Origin: Hormiphora californensis
Lineage: Eukaryota; Ctenophora; Tentaculata; Cydippida; Pleurobrachiidae
Reading direction: 5' to 3'
Length of the DNA: 64,000 nucleotides
Assembly: GCA_020137815.1 (NCBI GenBank)
Contig: CM035357.1
Span: 7,908,111-7,972,110 of the forward strand
Every line of letters starts with the position of its first letter. Position 1 is the stretch's first letter. Below, one piece after another: positions 1 to 11,800 of the stretch. Position numbers and translations under genes: made by a program. The notes under the pieces are model-generated. The model had not been told where the DNA came from. It searched no databases and saw only the letters and a list, made by a program, of their open reading frames with translations.

Positions 1-74
1 ATTCCACTTGCTCCTTCATAAACAACATAACTATTGCTCCCTCATAAAGTCATCTCTATTTGCAGATTGATAAC

Positions 75-3000
75 ATGACAGAGATCTCGTCGACAAGCAA
101 GAGAAGGGTAACATTTGGGGAGAATGAAGAAGTAAAGCTTCTACCCAGTTCCAGAAGTGATCTTCTCACTGAGTCTTGCATTGCCCTCAACTCCAGTAGC
201 TCTGATCTCAGTAAGACATACAGGAGTTGTTAATAGTTTGCCAAAATCCAATAATCATATTGCTGGGTGGCATATCCCAGCTCTCACATTATCAACCATA
301 CTCTCTCTTTCTCAGATCGATCGTCTAGTATGCATAGTATTGAATCGAACCGATCCCAAAACCTCAGGTAAAACGGGTTTAGTTTTGTTCATGTATTCTA
401 GTTCAACAACCAATTTAGTTCCCCTTCAATGCCGCAACGAATAACATTTGGAGTAAGTAATGATCTCCTCCTTCTAACACCCCCCCCCCCTTGCAGTGAC
501 AGTATAATGACGGGCTGTTCCATGGATAGGGGTGGACTAAGTTCAGAGGGGGCGGATAGTAGGCAGATGAGTCCTGAGTCAACAGGAGCGTGGTCATCAA
601 GAACACGGTGCGTTTACACAATGACACACACCTCAAGGACGAACATGTTATACCGTGTCATTAATTAACCATTTAACCATTTAACCAACTCCCCTCCCAC
701 TATCACTGCGCTGGCAAGCGCAAAGGTGGCCCCATCCCCTCCCCCCTAAAACTTTTCCCGAAAAAGTGGGCCCGCTTGCCAACAGCGTAGATATAACAAT
801 TTTGAAGTTTTAGCCCATTTTGGCACTTTTCGACCCCTCCTAACTCCGGAACCAGATGAGCTAGGAGGCTGAAATTTGGTACTAAGAAGCTTCACATAGA
901 CCTATACTGACGGTAAAAATTTCAAGTAGCTAGCTCATTCCGGTCGCAAGTTATGACACCACCCCCAAAACAGAAAATTCAGTGTGGCGATAGGTATATA
1001 GATAGATATAGACGCTTCACTGTGTAACACTTGTAGCTTGAACCATGCTAGCTAGAGACTTGAACCAAGTTTCATCCGTTAGGAAATCGTTCGGGGCATG
1101 TATTAGTTAAGGTTTCAAGTGAAAATGTCCACTATGACGGGCGTAATGACGTCACAAAGTGACGTCATTGAAAAATTCTAAGACCAAATGTTTTTAAACG
1201 CCTCTAGCACCCTCAAGACATTTTCCAATTCCTGATTTGACGAAAAATCGTTAGTGGCAAATTGTCTGAACTTTCAGATACTATATAGTGAATTTCTCTA
1301 ACTTGTAATTTTGAGACCTTAAAACGCGTCGGAACTCAAAAATTTGGTGTGCAAATCTACATAAAATTTCACATTTCGTGCAATAACTTCAGTTCTTGAC
1401 TACTGCTGCCTTTACAACTTTCCACACGTTTAGTGCTTCATCGGCCGAACAAGTCCGTCATGATTTTTTACGTCGTCGTGACGTCACATGTGACGTCACG
1501 ACGTCAAAACGACGTCGAATTTTGAAAATTTCGTCAAATCAGTTTCCTACAACCCAGGATACATTTGAATTACATTTGAACACTTTAGTTGACAATTATC
1601 TTAGTTGTTTGAGATCATAAATGACCTCAAACGACCAAAAAAGAGTACAAATTTAGAGCAAAAACTAATTGAAATTAGTTCGCCAGAAAGGTGGCCCATT
1701 TTGAACTTACTCCTTCATTTCCGTCACCTTTGAGTTGAAGGCGGAAAAGTTTACGGATACCTCGATGTCTTTGAAGCCTCAACTCAAAGGTGACGGAAAT
1801 GAAGGAGTAAGTTCAAAATGGGCCACCTTTCTGGCGAACTAATTTCAATTAGTTTTTGCTCTAAATTATAATAACCCCTCCCTCCCACTCCTACACAGGT
1901 TACAGATGCAATCCTGTAGACCAGCCTCCCTGCCCACTATAACCCCTCCCTCCCACTCCTACACAGGTTACATATACAATCCTGTAGACCGGCCTCCCTG
2001 CCCACTATAACCCCTCCCTCCCACTCCTACACAGGTTACAGATGCAATCCTGTAGACCGGCCTCCCTGCCCACTATAACCCCTCCCTCCCACTCCTACAC
2101 AGGTTACATATACAATCCTGTAGACCGGCCTCCCTGCCCACTATAACCCCTCCCTCCCACTCCTACACAGGTTACAGATGCAATCCTGTAGACCGGCCTC
2201 CCTGCCCACTATAACCCCTCCCTCCCACTCCTACACAGGTTACAAATGCAATCCTGTAGACCGGCCTCCCTGCCCACTATAACCCCTCCCTCCCACTCCT
2301 ACACAGGTTACAGATGCAATCCTGTAGACCGGCCTCCCTGCCCACTATAACCCCTCCCTCCCACTCCTACACAGGTTACAAATGCAATCCTGTAGACCGG
2401 CCTCCCTGCCCACTATAACCCCTCCCTCCCACTCCTACACAGGTTACAGATGCAATCCTGTAGACCGGCCTCCCTGCCCACTATAACCCCTCCCTCCCAC
2501 TCCTACACAGGTTACAGATGCAATCCTGTAGACCGGCCTCCGTGCCCACTATAACCCCTCCCTCCCACTCCTACACAGGTTACAGATGCAATCCTGTAGA
2601 CCGGCCTCCCTGCCCGCACCTCGACGACACACCTGGACCCAAGAAGAACTAGAGAGGTTTGTATACAAGGCCTCGGACTCAATGATTCCACCCCGGATAT
2701 TGGTCAGCTATATGAAGGTGGAAGGAGACCCACTACAGGAGAACTGCCTCGCTAGGCTTGTCAAAACACTCGAGGTGGGTAGAGGCTTGAAAATAAAACC
2801 ACGCTGTCTTTATGTATGTATTTCATTTGTGATTGTTTCCACCCCCTCTTATAATAAGAGTCTTATTACACCGGGCTAATAAGACTCTTATTATAATACC
2901 TCCTTCTCATATCACTGCAGGCTCACGGGTTTGCAGAGTGTTTAACGTGGGAACCATCTTACGAGGAAGAGGAAGAAGAGGAACAACCCAATTGTTTGGA

Positions 3001-3897
3001 GTGGCTTGAACAAAATGTAAATATGGGAGTCTAGACTGTGCCCCCCCCCCCCATTCAAACCTACTGTAGCCCAAAATACGTACCTTCCAATATGTTCCTT
3101 CCCACATCTCGATTTTTGGTGCTTACCTTATTGCTTACCTTACCACCCTGTCCCCTCTCTTAGATACCAGAGGTAGAGTTTGTGATAATATGGATAACCC
3201 GTGACTACCTATCCCAACTATCTACCCTGAACAAGTTCCACTCTCATCCTGCTGCACTCGCTAGATCCTCTCCCTACATCACCCCTGCAGATGTAAAACG
3301 GTGGGGTCTACACGGTCCTGAGGTACAATATATTGCAGGGCTGCTGCACATGTTTTGCTTTTCTCGATCCTCTCTCTTTGTGTTTGAACAAAACAACACA
3401 ATAACACATGATGTGACATGATATGATCATATTCTTTATCCCCCTTCCCCTCCCAGATCTGTAGAAAGTTCATCCCGGTGATAAGTGATGAGATGGAGCA
3501 GTGTTCCCTACCTTCTTGGCTACACACCGCCACACATGAACCAATACTACCATTCTTTGTGCCCAGCGAGCTATGTGAACTCGGATACCAGGTATTGTAC
3601 TTGCTGCTAGTACTAGAGAAGCTTTATACTCTGATATTTTTAGTGCCCCCCCTTGTTTTGTGCTCTTCTTTTGATATCCCGATGTTCCTCGCTTTTGCCT
3701 TACCTATAAGGTGTGTGATGTACTTACCGAATTAAATGACATGGTTATATTCTCAGTTAGTAAGCAGGGATAATCGAGATAGTATAGTGATACCGAACAT
3801 ATTCTGTGATCAGTCTGAAACGTCTTCAGAACAAGATTTAGATGTCTTTGATGTAACCCCCACCCTAACCCAAGGTATATTTCGAATTGTGTGTTAA
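75..3897 (+). CDS. SEFIR/TIR-like signalling adaptor, eight exons
   Basis: Seen: exons about 75-210, 316-367, 497-607, 2579-2774, 2921-3016, 3164-3322, 3457-3591 and 3757-3897, with agreeing phases at every junction. The first visible exon is open back to its acceptor at 65, so the gene may begin further left; 75 is the first in-frame ATG. The N-terminal third is Ser-rich and probably disordered. From exon 4 the protein reads RILVSY, then an acidic stretch, then WLEQNIPEVEFVIIWITRDYL, then FIPVISDEMEQCSLPSWL. That order matches the SEFIR/TIR fold: first strand with a tyrosine, a W-x3-I before the fourth strand, and a late F-I-P-V. In the family, SEFIR domains mediate homotypic cytoplasmic contacts in IL-17-type signalling. 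No membrane segment is visible, so an adaptor is inferred. The call rests on motif order only. Confidence 0.6.
211..2578 (+). other. Introns 1-3 of the SEFIR-like gene
   Basis: Introns 1 and 2 (211-315 and 368-496) are short. Intron 3 (608-2578) is nearly 2 kb and non-coding. It holds unremarkable sequence to about 1650, a hairpin element at 1652-1865 and a 68-bp tandem array from about 1867. No gene is visible inside. Confidence 0.6.
1652..1865. repeat. Fold-back (hairpin) element
   Basis: Two arms of about 87 bases (1652-1740 and 1778-1865) are near-perfect reverse complements around a spacer of roughly 40 bases. The outer ends read TTTAGAGCAAAAACTAATTG and its complement. This is the architecture of a fold-back miniature transposon. 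No coding sequence and no clear target duplication were seen. Confidence 0.85.
1867..2613 (+). repeat. 68-bp tandem array (11 copies) containing a splice acceptor
   Basis: The cytosine-rich unit ends in CTACACAG and continues GTTACAGATGCAATCCTG. The acceptor-like AG falls at 1898, 1966, 2034, 2102, 2170, 2238, 2306, 2374, 2442, 2510 and 2578, a constant 68-base step. Copies 1-8 alternate GATGCA with TATACA or AATGCA, so a 136-base higher-order unit also exists. The last copy supplies the acceptor and first bases of coding exon 4. Confidence 0.95.
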
Positions 3898-4006
3898 TTG
3901 TGAGAAAACGACAATCAATTTCTCAAAAACTAAACAATAATTAAGTTTGCAGACAGTTAAATTTCACATAAAATTTGGTTCCAGTTAGAAAGTCTATCAG
4001 GGCATG

Positions 4007-5369
4007 TTACCCCTTATTTTTCAACATTTTCTTGACTTCTTTTCTAAGGGTGTTAGAACTGAGCAGGTAGGTAAGCGGTGAGATGGCTGTACAGACAAGA
4101 AGGAGGGAGAATAGAATATCAAGGATCAGTTTCATAAACCCATCACCTCCTATAAACAAGTTCTTTGTCTGTCTCGGGTAGAAAGTGAATGGTAGCCATG
4201 GTAGTGTGGAGGCGGTATAGAGACTAACCACTACCACTATACTCCACGGTATCTGGAGGCGGGTCTTCTGCACAGGTTCAGAGGTAGTAGAGGTAGTAGT
4301 GGAGTTGCTGTTATAGCCTTTAGTGAGCTGGTAGGAGCTCTGTCGTGCCTTCACCACCTTCCAATGTACTGCGGTGTACAGTGTATAAATGGTTGCTATG
4401 GGTACCAGATAACACACAGTTAGGAGTGTTCCCTTGACAACATCACACACCACTCCCTCCTCTCCGTATCCACAGTATTTGGGTATGCCCTGACCAGGTT
4501 TGTAGCACCTTACAGGACACACCCCCATTAGAGGGAGACTATTGACACCCACCACCAGCACCACCATCCCTACCACCCCTACCACTTGATATCTTAGTTT
4601 CAGGTAGTAGTGGTAGGTGAGGGGTCTACTGACAAACACCACTCTCACAGCTGTAACTAGCAGGATGAAGTAGGATGGTAGGGTCAGGGAGATTTGGTTG
4701 ATTACCACTTTGTGTGGGCAGTGGGTGTCTGAGTTTAGTTTGATAGAGGGCACAAAACCAAGTGTCCAGTAGGTAATGATGGTTACCAAAAACAACATCT
4801 GAAATAATAAATCAGATATAAGTAGTGCAACTTATACTTCTGTAAAGTGTAAAATTTCATATCTATAAATGTCAAGGTAACGGACTTACCATAGATAAGG
4901 CGTAAATTAGAACAGAAAAGTAAAGGTCCAAAAGTCCTCTAACTCTCGTCAAGATGAGTCTGATTAGCAGCACACAACTAACTGCGAGAAGTATAAAACA
5001 AGGGCCACAAACGATTAATGATATCCAGAATCTGTTGTAAACGAACTCGTCCTGGTTTTCGGTTGTTGTGTTTATGAAGGAGTCATTTTGGGAGGAATTT
5101 TTGTAGCTATGGTAACGTAGTACTTGAGCCTCGCTTGAATGTGTTTCCTGCTTTCCAAATTCGGTTATGATATTGAAGATTTCATCTATTTCTCCAGGAG
5201 TAGTAGTTGGTACAGAAGTAATTGGTGTGATTCCATCGTCTGAAGCATGGCTCATTTCACTAACTAAATATAAAATAGGTAAACACAAAATATAGTTTGG
5301 GAACGAAAAGTGTGCAGTTTTAGGAACTTGGAGGCTAAATTTACACAAGGAGTCGTAGCATAATTGCAT
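4007..5369 (-). CDS. Seven-helix receptor, rhodopsin-like (class A type)
   Basis: Seen: two exons, about 5369-4890 and 4798-4007, joined in phase 0 by a GTAAG donor and a TTTCAG acceptor. The N-terminus has several N-glycosylation sequons (NSS, NDS, NTT). Seven hydrophobic segments follow, from WISLIVCGPCFILLAVSCVL to the last, which ends SPLTYLL, a degenerate NPxxY. The end of helix 3 reads RVVFVSRPL, where DRY would be expected, so the acidic residue is not evident. Cysteines in the second extracellular loop are present. The start is uncertain: 5369 gives a long leader, an in-frame Met near 5255 is an alternative, and an acceptor-like site near 5266 allows an upstream exon. It is probably a plasma-membrane receptor; the ligand cannot be inferred. 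Confidence 0.75.
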
Positions 5370-5399
5370 TTTAGTGCACGACTAATGGCCACCATAGAG

Positions 5400-6060
5400 A
5401 ACATCAGAGCGGGCACTATGACTAATGAATCACGGTGTTATTTTACAACTGAGAGACAGCTCCAATGTGAATGCACTCAAAATGCAGCTTTGTTTGTTTT
5501 AGGGAGGCATGTATGACTTTACCAAAGATATACATAAAAGTAGTAGTTACTTCTGATCTACAGCTAGGTCCTAGCTACTATTATTATAGAGGTAAATGGA
5601 CTATACACTTTCGCATTAAGGTGTAAACTACAAAGACAATTAAAACAATTGGCTGCAGCTGTTTGGTGTTGCAAGGTCCCCCCTCCCCCTGTACTACACA
5701 CGTTTCAAGGTCAAGGTTATACTACACAGCACATTTCCTCCCTATAGAATGTGTCACCTTACAGCTGCTTGAGTTGAGGGTGATATGATGTACAGTAAGA
5801 TGTACACGTTATAGCACATTTATTCCTCCAAGTGTTCCTCCAAGTGTTGATAGAGAAAGCTAATTCGAGGCCAATATACAACATTCGTGAATATATGCAT
5901 GGAAGACATGAGTAGTAATATTCATCCTTAGATTGTGTGTCGTTTTTGAATAAGTGAATTTGCATATTGTGTTTTTTCAAAGGCTAACAGTGCTGCTTGT
6001 AGTGGGAATACGGTGTCTGAATAATACGGTATTTGACCATTACGGTTTCTGAAATACATA
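5400..6060. other. Intergenic, no gene seen
   Basis: AT-rich sequence upstream of the receptor gene. One short minus-strand reading frame (5759-5980) lacks any recognisable feature and is not called. Confidence 0.5.
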
Positions 6061-6318
6061 TGTATTTGAAATACAGTCGGACCCCGATTTAACGTCACCC
6101 TCGGGGGAAAGGGGTTTGTCCGTTAAATCGGGGTGTCCGTTAAATCGGGGTAGAGCATATTTGGCCTATAAAACCCTATTTTTGTCCAAAATGCTATACT
6201 AAAACACCTCTAAGTGTTAAATACAATATCCATGTATTGATTACATGATCATTTCTGATTAGAAAAAGAAAATAATTTTCAAAATTTTCAAAAAAGTTAT
6301 AAAACTTCTAAGGTACTA

Positions 6319-7190
6319 CAGTCGGACCCCGATTTAGTGGCCCCCGATTTAGTGGCACCCCGATTTAGTGGCAGGATTTTTTTCCCCCAAAAATTTTTTT
6401 GATTTTTTTTTCGTGAAATTTTTTTGAAAATTTTTTGAAAATTTTTCAAAGGAATACCAGCCACGTCCGAATCGTGTTTCGAATCAGTGAATCTTATCGC
6501 ATGTCCTGCTGCTAATTAGACGGTTCGGAACGAACCGATACGTGATCCCCATGGGGCCATTGAATCATAAGTTCACCAAGCGTCAAAATTTCGATTCGAT
6601 GGGGATCACGTTTCGATTCGTTCCGAACCGTCTAATTAGCAGCAGGACATGCGATAAGATGCACCGATTCGAAACACGATTCGGACGTGGCTGGTATACC
6701 TTTAAAAAATTTTACAACTTTTTTTGCAAAATTTTACAGTACGATTGTCAATGCTTTGATCGGTGCTCCCCATAAATTTTGAGAGAAAAAGTTATTTTGA
6801 AATTTTGATACTTCCTCACCCGCTTAGGGTGCCCCGATTTGGCATGGTATCACGTATCAGTTCGTTTCGAACCCGCTAATTAGACAGGACATCCAGGAAG
6901 CTGCACCGATTCGAAACACAAATCGGACGGGCTGGTATAACTTAGAAAATTTTTCACAATTTTTTTGAAAAATTTATTTGATAGTTTTCTATTTCTAATC
7001 AGAAATGATCATGTAATCAATACATGAATATTGCATATAACAGTTAGAGGTGTCTTTAGTCTTAGTATAGCATTTTGGGCATAAAATAGGTTTTTATGGG
7101 CCAAATATGGCTCACCCCGATTTAGTGGCACCCCGATTTAGTGGCAGGATTTCTTTCCCCCGAGGATGCCACTAAATCGGGGTCCGACTG
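6319..7190. mobile_element. Inner, nested non-autonomous DNA element
   Basis: It begins CAGTCGGACCCCGATTTAG and ends with the exact complement, flanked by TA. The ends carry several copies of CCCCGATTTAGTGGC. A long internal palindrome around 6461-6700 contains CCACGTCCGAATCGTGTTTC and its complement. It differs from the outer element at the subterminal bases (TTTAGTGG against TTTAACG), so it appears to be a related subfamily inserted later. Confidence 0.65.
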
Positions 7191-7272
7191 TATATCAACC
7201 ACGTCCGAATCGTTTATCGAATCTTATCGCATGTGTTGCTGCTAATTAGACGGTTCGAAACGAACCGATACG

Positions 7273-8217
7273 TGATACCATGCCGAATCGGGACAATTTC
7301 AGCGGGTTGAGGAAGAATTTGAATTTCAAAATATTTTTTTCTCTGAAAATTCATGGGGAGCACCGATCAAAGCATTGCCAATCATTCTGTAAAATTTTTC
7401 AGAAAAAAGTTATGAAAATTTTTCAAAGGTATATCAACCACGTCCGAATCGTGTTTCGAATCAGTGCATCTTATCGCACGTCCTGTCGCTAATTAGACGG
7501 TTCGAAACGAACCGATACGTGATCCCCATGGAGCCAGTTTAACAAGTGTCAAAATTGCGATTCGATGTGCCTCATGGGGATCACATATCTGTTCGTTTTG
7601 AACCGTCTAATTACCGGCAAGAATGCAATAAGATGCACCCATCTAAATATGGGCGCTGTTATACCAGGGGCGGGTAGATCACTATTAAAATCTGGGGGCT
7701 GAGTACTGGGCGGAGCACTGTTGACAGTAATACGCCCATCCCAACTTTATGACATCGCCTAGGGTGGGTCAAATTTATCCGTGTTTTAGGAAATATAATT
7801 TACATGCGGGTAATCTATAGATCACAAACTCAGATATATCATCAGCCCTCTGATACCATGCCGAATCGGGACAATTTCAGCGGGTTGAGGAAGAATTTGA
7901 ATTTCAAAATATTTTTTTCTCTGAAAATTCATGGGGAGCACCGATCAAAGCATTGCCAATCATTCTGTAAAATTTTTCAGAAAAAAGTTATGAAAATTTT
8001 TCAAAGGTATATCAACCACGTCCGAATCGTGTTTCGAATCAGTGCATCTTATCGCACGTCCTGTCGCTAATTAGACGGTTCGAAACGAACCGATACGTGA
8101 TCCCCATGGAGCCAGTTTAACAAGTGTCAAAATTGCGATTCGATGTGCCTCATGGGGATCACATATCTGTTCGTTTTGAACCGTCTAATTACCGGCAAGA
8201 ATGCAATAAGATGCACC
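7273..8217. repeat. 367-bp direct duplication (7273-7639 and 7851-8217)
   Basis: Both copies start TGATACCATGCCGAATCGGG and end AAGATGCACC, and read identically over about 367 bases at an offset of 578. The 211 bases between them are unrelated. The identity suggests a recent duplication inside the older element. The short reading frames they contain are identical by-products and are not genes. Confidence 0.85.
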
Positions 8218-8362
8218 GATTCGAAACACGATTCGGACGTGGTTGATACACCAATTTTCAAAAAATTTTCAAAAAAATTTCAAAAAATTTTTGGGGGAAA
8301 TTTATCCTGCCGTTAAATCGGGGTGCCGCTAAATCGGGGGCCGTTAAATCGGGGTCCAACTG

Positions 8363-8812
8363 TATATATAATATATTTCGGTGTCACGTGTTGTCAATCT
8401 GGCGCTCTGATTGGTCTCGTGTCTTACCGTTTTTCACTGATACCGTGTTGAACCGATACCGTATTCTCACTACAAGCACCCATGTAAACGAGGAAAATAA
8501 CGAAAATCTGAAACGAATTTTACATAATGTGGACCTAGACAACTTGTATTCAAAATGAGTAAGCACTGATATCTAAAAAGGTTGCTGCTTTAGAAATGTG
8601 ATATATCAGTCCGAAGAGAAATCAAATCAGCCCCCCAATATCACGAGTCTGGATAACAAAATCTGCCTTTCTCTTGAGAACCCCCCTTCAGTTGAAGAGA
8701 AATAAACCATGTAGAAGAATAACATGTACTTTTTACCAATCACATATTTCACACCACAACTGCCTTGATTTTCAATGATTGTCCTGACTCAACTGTTCAA
8801 ATATAATAGTCC
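8363..8812. other. Intergenic / 3' flank of gene B
   Basis: No gene seen. An AATAAA at about 8704 is on the plus strand and so does not serve the minus-strand gene B; no convincing poly(A) signal for gene B was found. Confidence 0.4.
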
Positions 8813-11800
8813 TCACCCTAGAGGTCCTAATCCGGTGACGACTGTCAGGCCAGTAGCTGAGGATCCTGCCCTGGTGGTGCTCCCCCCTGCTGAACCAGAT
8901 GATAAGCTAGATAACTTGCCACTGGTCAGTCCTGCTGGTGTTGCTGGGGTAACAGGGGCAGCAATGGTCTCATCTTGGTGATGTTCACCAGACCTCCTCC
9001 CTCCACGTTGTCTGATGGTTGTTAGTGGGCAGTACTTCCATCTAGGCCGTGTCTCACATCCCCCTCCTCCTCCAGCCCCTCTCAGACTATCCTGCCAACT
9101 CCTCTCCGCCTGTTCGAACCTCCTCTCAGGTAGCTTCCTCACCCGTGTGATACAGTAGGCAGGGTGGTAGACCCAGGATGAGCTACCATCTAGTTGAATC
9201 TTGTAATACCCCTCATACACTTCATCTGTATCTACCTGGCAGGGTTTCAGGGTAAATGTTCTCCCTCCACGGAGCACCTTGTAAACATACTCCTGGCCAT
9301 AATCAGCACTCCGGGACCTAACCAGGCCCTTCCTTCTAGCTGCTCTAGGAGTAGTTTGAGGTGTCTCCACAATGCCGCAGAGAGTTTCAGAGTTCATCCA
9401 GAGAGGAAGGAGAAGGGATGATTTCACCCTCAGGGGAAGGGTATCAGCTTCTGTTTGAACTAGAAACCCATTGTAGGCCCGGGGGTCAGGCCTCACTGAC
9501 TCTGCCGGAACGATGAACTCTCCAGTCTCCAGGAGGCACCTGAAGTGAGTGGGAGCTACCACTACCTCCCCAGATTCTGGTAGGGAGACAATGGGTAGGA
9601 CCAGGTTGGTATGGATGACATGCTTAGTTCTACCATTTAGAACTCTATAGAACCCTGGTTTAGAGGTTATAGGACAGACATACCGGCCTGAGAGTCGGAC
9701 AAACCTGCCATCAATAAACACATTGTATTCAGAAATGTCAAGTTTTGTTGATACTTCACTCCTGAATGATTTATCTTCTGTCACAGTTTGTTCGTCATCA
9801 TCCTCCTCCTTCCCTTCCTGCTTGCTGTTCATCAGTGAAAGAAACATGGGACGCTGGCACCCTGATATTCCTAGTATCTGTTATTATAACATAAGTCCCG
9901 GGTTTCCTGATACTCTCTTTCACTCTATCCCTAGTTCAGCTGCGGTCCACTCTCCATTCAGGTAGACCGAAACAGTGGGTAACCTCCTCCACTCTCTCCT
10001 CAATCTCACTAACATCACCCTACTGCCACTGTGTACCTCTTATCTCCCAGCTGGACCTCAGAAGTGGAGCTATCCACCCCGGGGGCAATGTGAGATGTTG
10101 GGACTTCCACCCAGGACCCCTTATCTGAACCGTTTCTAAGGAACACGTGCTGTGATTTTCCAGTATCAGGAGGTTTAGGGGTGCCCTTGATGATCTCTGA
10201 TCGTCTCTTGACCGCCCTGATGTCACACCCATGCACAACAGCACAGTCCCTTCCACTCCTCACAATAAAGAAGGGGTTACCATGGGAACCATGACGCTCT
10301 ATATCAGCCCCCTTCACAACCACTTTGGATAGCCCTATTTTAACCTGGTACCGCTGCTCAGGGAGGATGGAGTGATGCCCTGAATCAGGAGGTATAATGG
10401 TGTAGGACCCGTCCGAGTCATCCCGCTCCAAGTCTGATAGATCAGAGTTGACAGAGTGGTCTTGTTGGTGCCTACCAGCATACTCACTAGTCTCATCAGT
10501 CCTCTCAGAAGTGATTTGCTCAGAGGTCGTTGTCATGCCTGTTACAGGGCCTTTAGGGCTGGTTATCGTCAGATCCGCCATTCTCGGGCTGATCGTCTGC
10601 TGGGTTTGGGGGACCAGTAGGGGACCTGGAAGCTCTGTAGTTGAGGGTAAAAATATGGCAGCTCCTCGGCCTGAAAGGGCTGAGTTGCGACATGATGATC
10701 CGTCTGTGGATTGGGTGTAAATAGTCCGTGGTTCACTCTGGCTGCTCCTTTCAAACCACTTTTGGGGGTTGTGTTGGTTTTGGTTGTGTTGTTGTGAAGC
10801 TGCTTGTTTCATCCTCTCTACTGGGTGAACTACATCTGTTGCAGTCCTGTTGTTCCCTTCAACACGTGGATCTGAACAGGTGATCTTGTCGAGGGGGTTC
10901 AAAGTAATGTTCAGGGTTGTACTGCTGGGGTGGTTGATGGTATGGGTTGTACATTCCTGGTTGGTAAAGGAGAGGTACACTCGGCCAATCAGTCATCCTC
11001 TCAGGAGGTCTATTATCCAGTTGGTACACTTGGTTTGGATGTCGGTTGGGTGGAGTTCTGAAGGCATGGTCGGGAAGGATTAGACACAAATGACGTATCC
11101 CTTGGTCCACTTTGGTAGTTGTTGTTCTTGATCAGTGGACTAGGTTGTTGGTTTCCGTAGAATGCAGGATTGTACCCGTTGTGATAAACAGGGGCAGGCT
11201 GCTGCTGCTGTTGTACTGGTCTAAATGATGGCTTCCAGTTTGTGTTTTGAATTTGTTGAGGAGGATTGCCTACAGAGTGATGTGTTGGGTTGCTTGCGGA
11301 GTAATGTCCATGGTTACCGTGGTTACCAGTTGCAGGGTGCTGTGCTTCGGTATTACCAGCTGAACGATGGTTGTTTCCAGAGTGCTGCACCCGCTGGTTG
11401 GGTTGTGATTGTGGTAGGCTATGAGTGCCTGTCAACATACTGTTCAACAAAAAGAGTAAAAGAACTTGGAGGACACCGCAACATACACAGGTCTGTGTGA
11501 GTGTAGAGAGTTTCCTGGTTCTAGCACCTGATCTCCACCACCGCCCTCCCACAAAGAGCGCTTTTGAGGTCTATGACATGATCTGTTTTAGGTGTGTTGG
11601 GAAAGAGTATCATATCGGGTGACACCACTGCACGTGGTATGCTTATTGACTCAGTGATCCCCTGGTTTTGTGGAAACAAAGTCTAAACTCAAAACTTGAA
11701 ACAATAAAACAGGATAATATTTTCACTTCAAATACAATGACCAAATTATTGATGTGTCCCGCACATAATTCATACCGGAAATTCAAGTCTCTTTCAACGT

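Larger units (their letters stand above)
6074..8362. mobile_element. Outer non-autonomous DNA element, pogo/Tigger-like ends
   Basis: The ends are inverted: CAGTCGGACCCCGATTTAAC at 6074 and the complement of CAGTTGGACCCCGATTTAAC ending at 8362, each flanked by TA. CAGT...CCCCGATTTA ends with a TA target are typical of pogo/Tigger-like members of the Tc1/mariner superfamily. The interior is AT-rich and full of sub-repeats, with no transposase frame. A second element is inserted within it. Confidence 0.65.

Noticed and set aside
1867-2613. CRISPR-like array
   Set aside because: Units are contiguous with no unique spacers, and the sequence is eukaryotic; same for the 36-bp and 30-bp arrays.
5759-5980. 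Minus-strand frame of 73 residues
   Set aside because: No domain, no splice signals and no homology visible.
7280-8070. Two identical 70-residue frames (MPNRDNFSG...)
   Set aside because: They arise from the 367-bp duplication inside a non-autonomous element, with no domain and no splice context.
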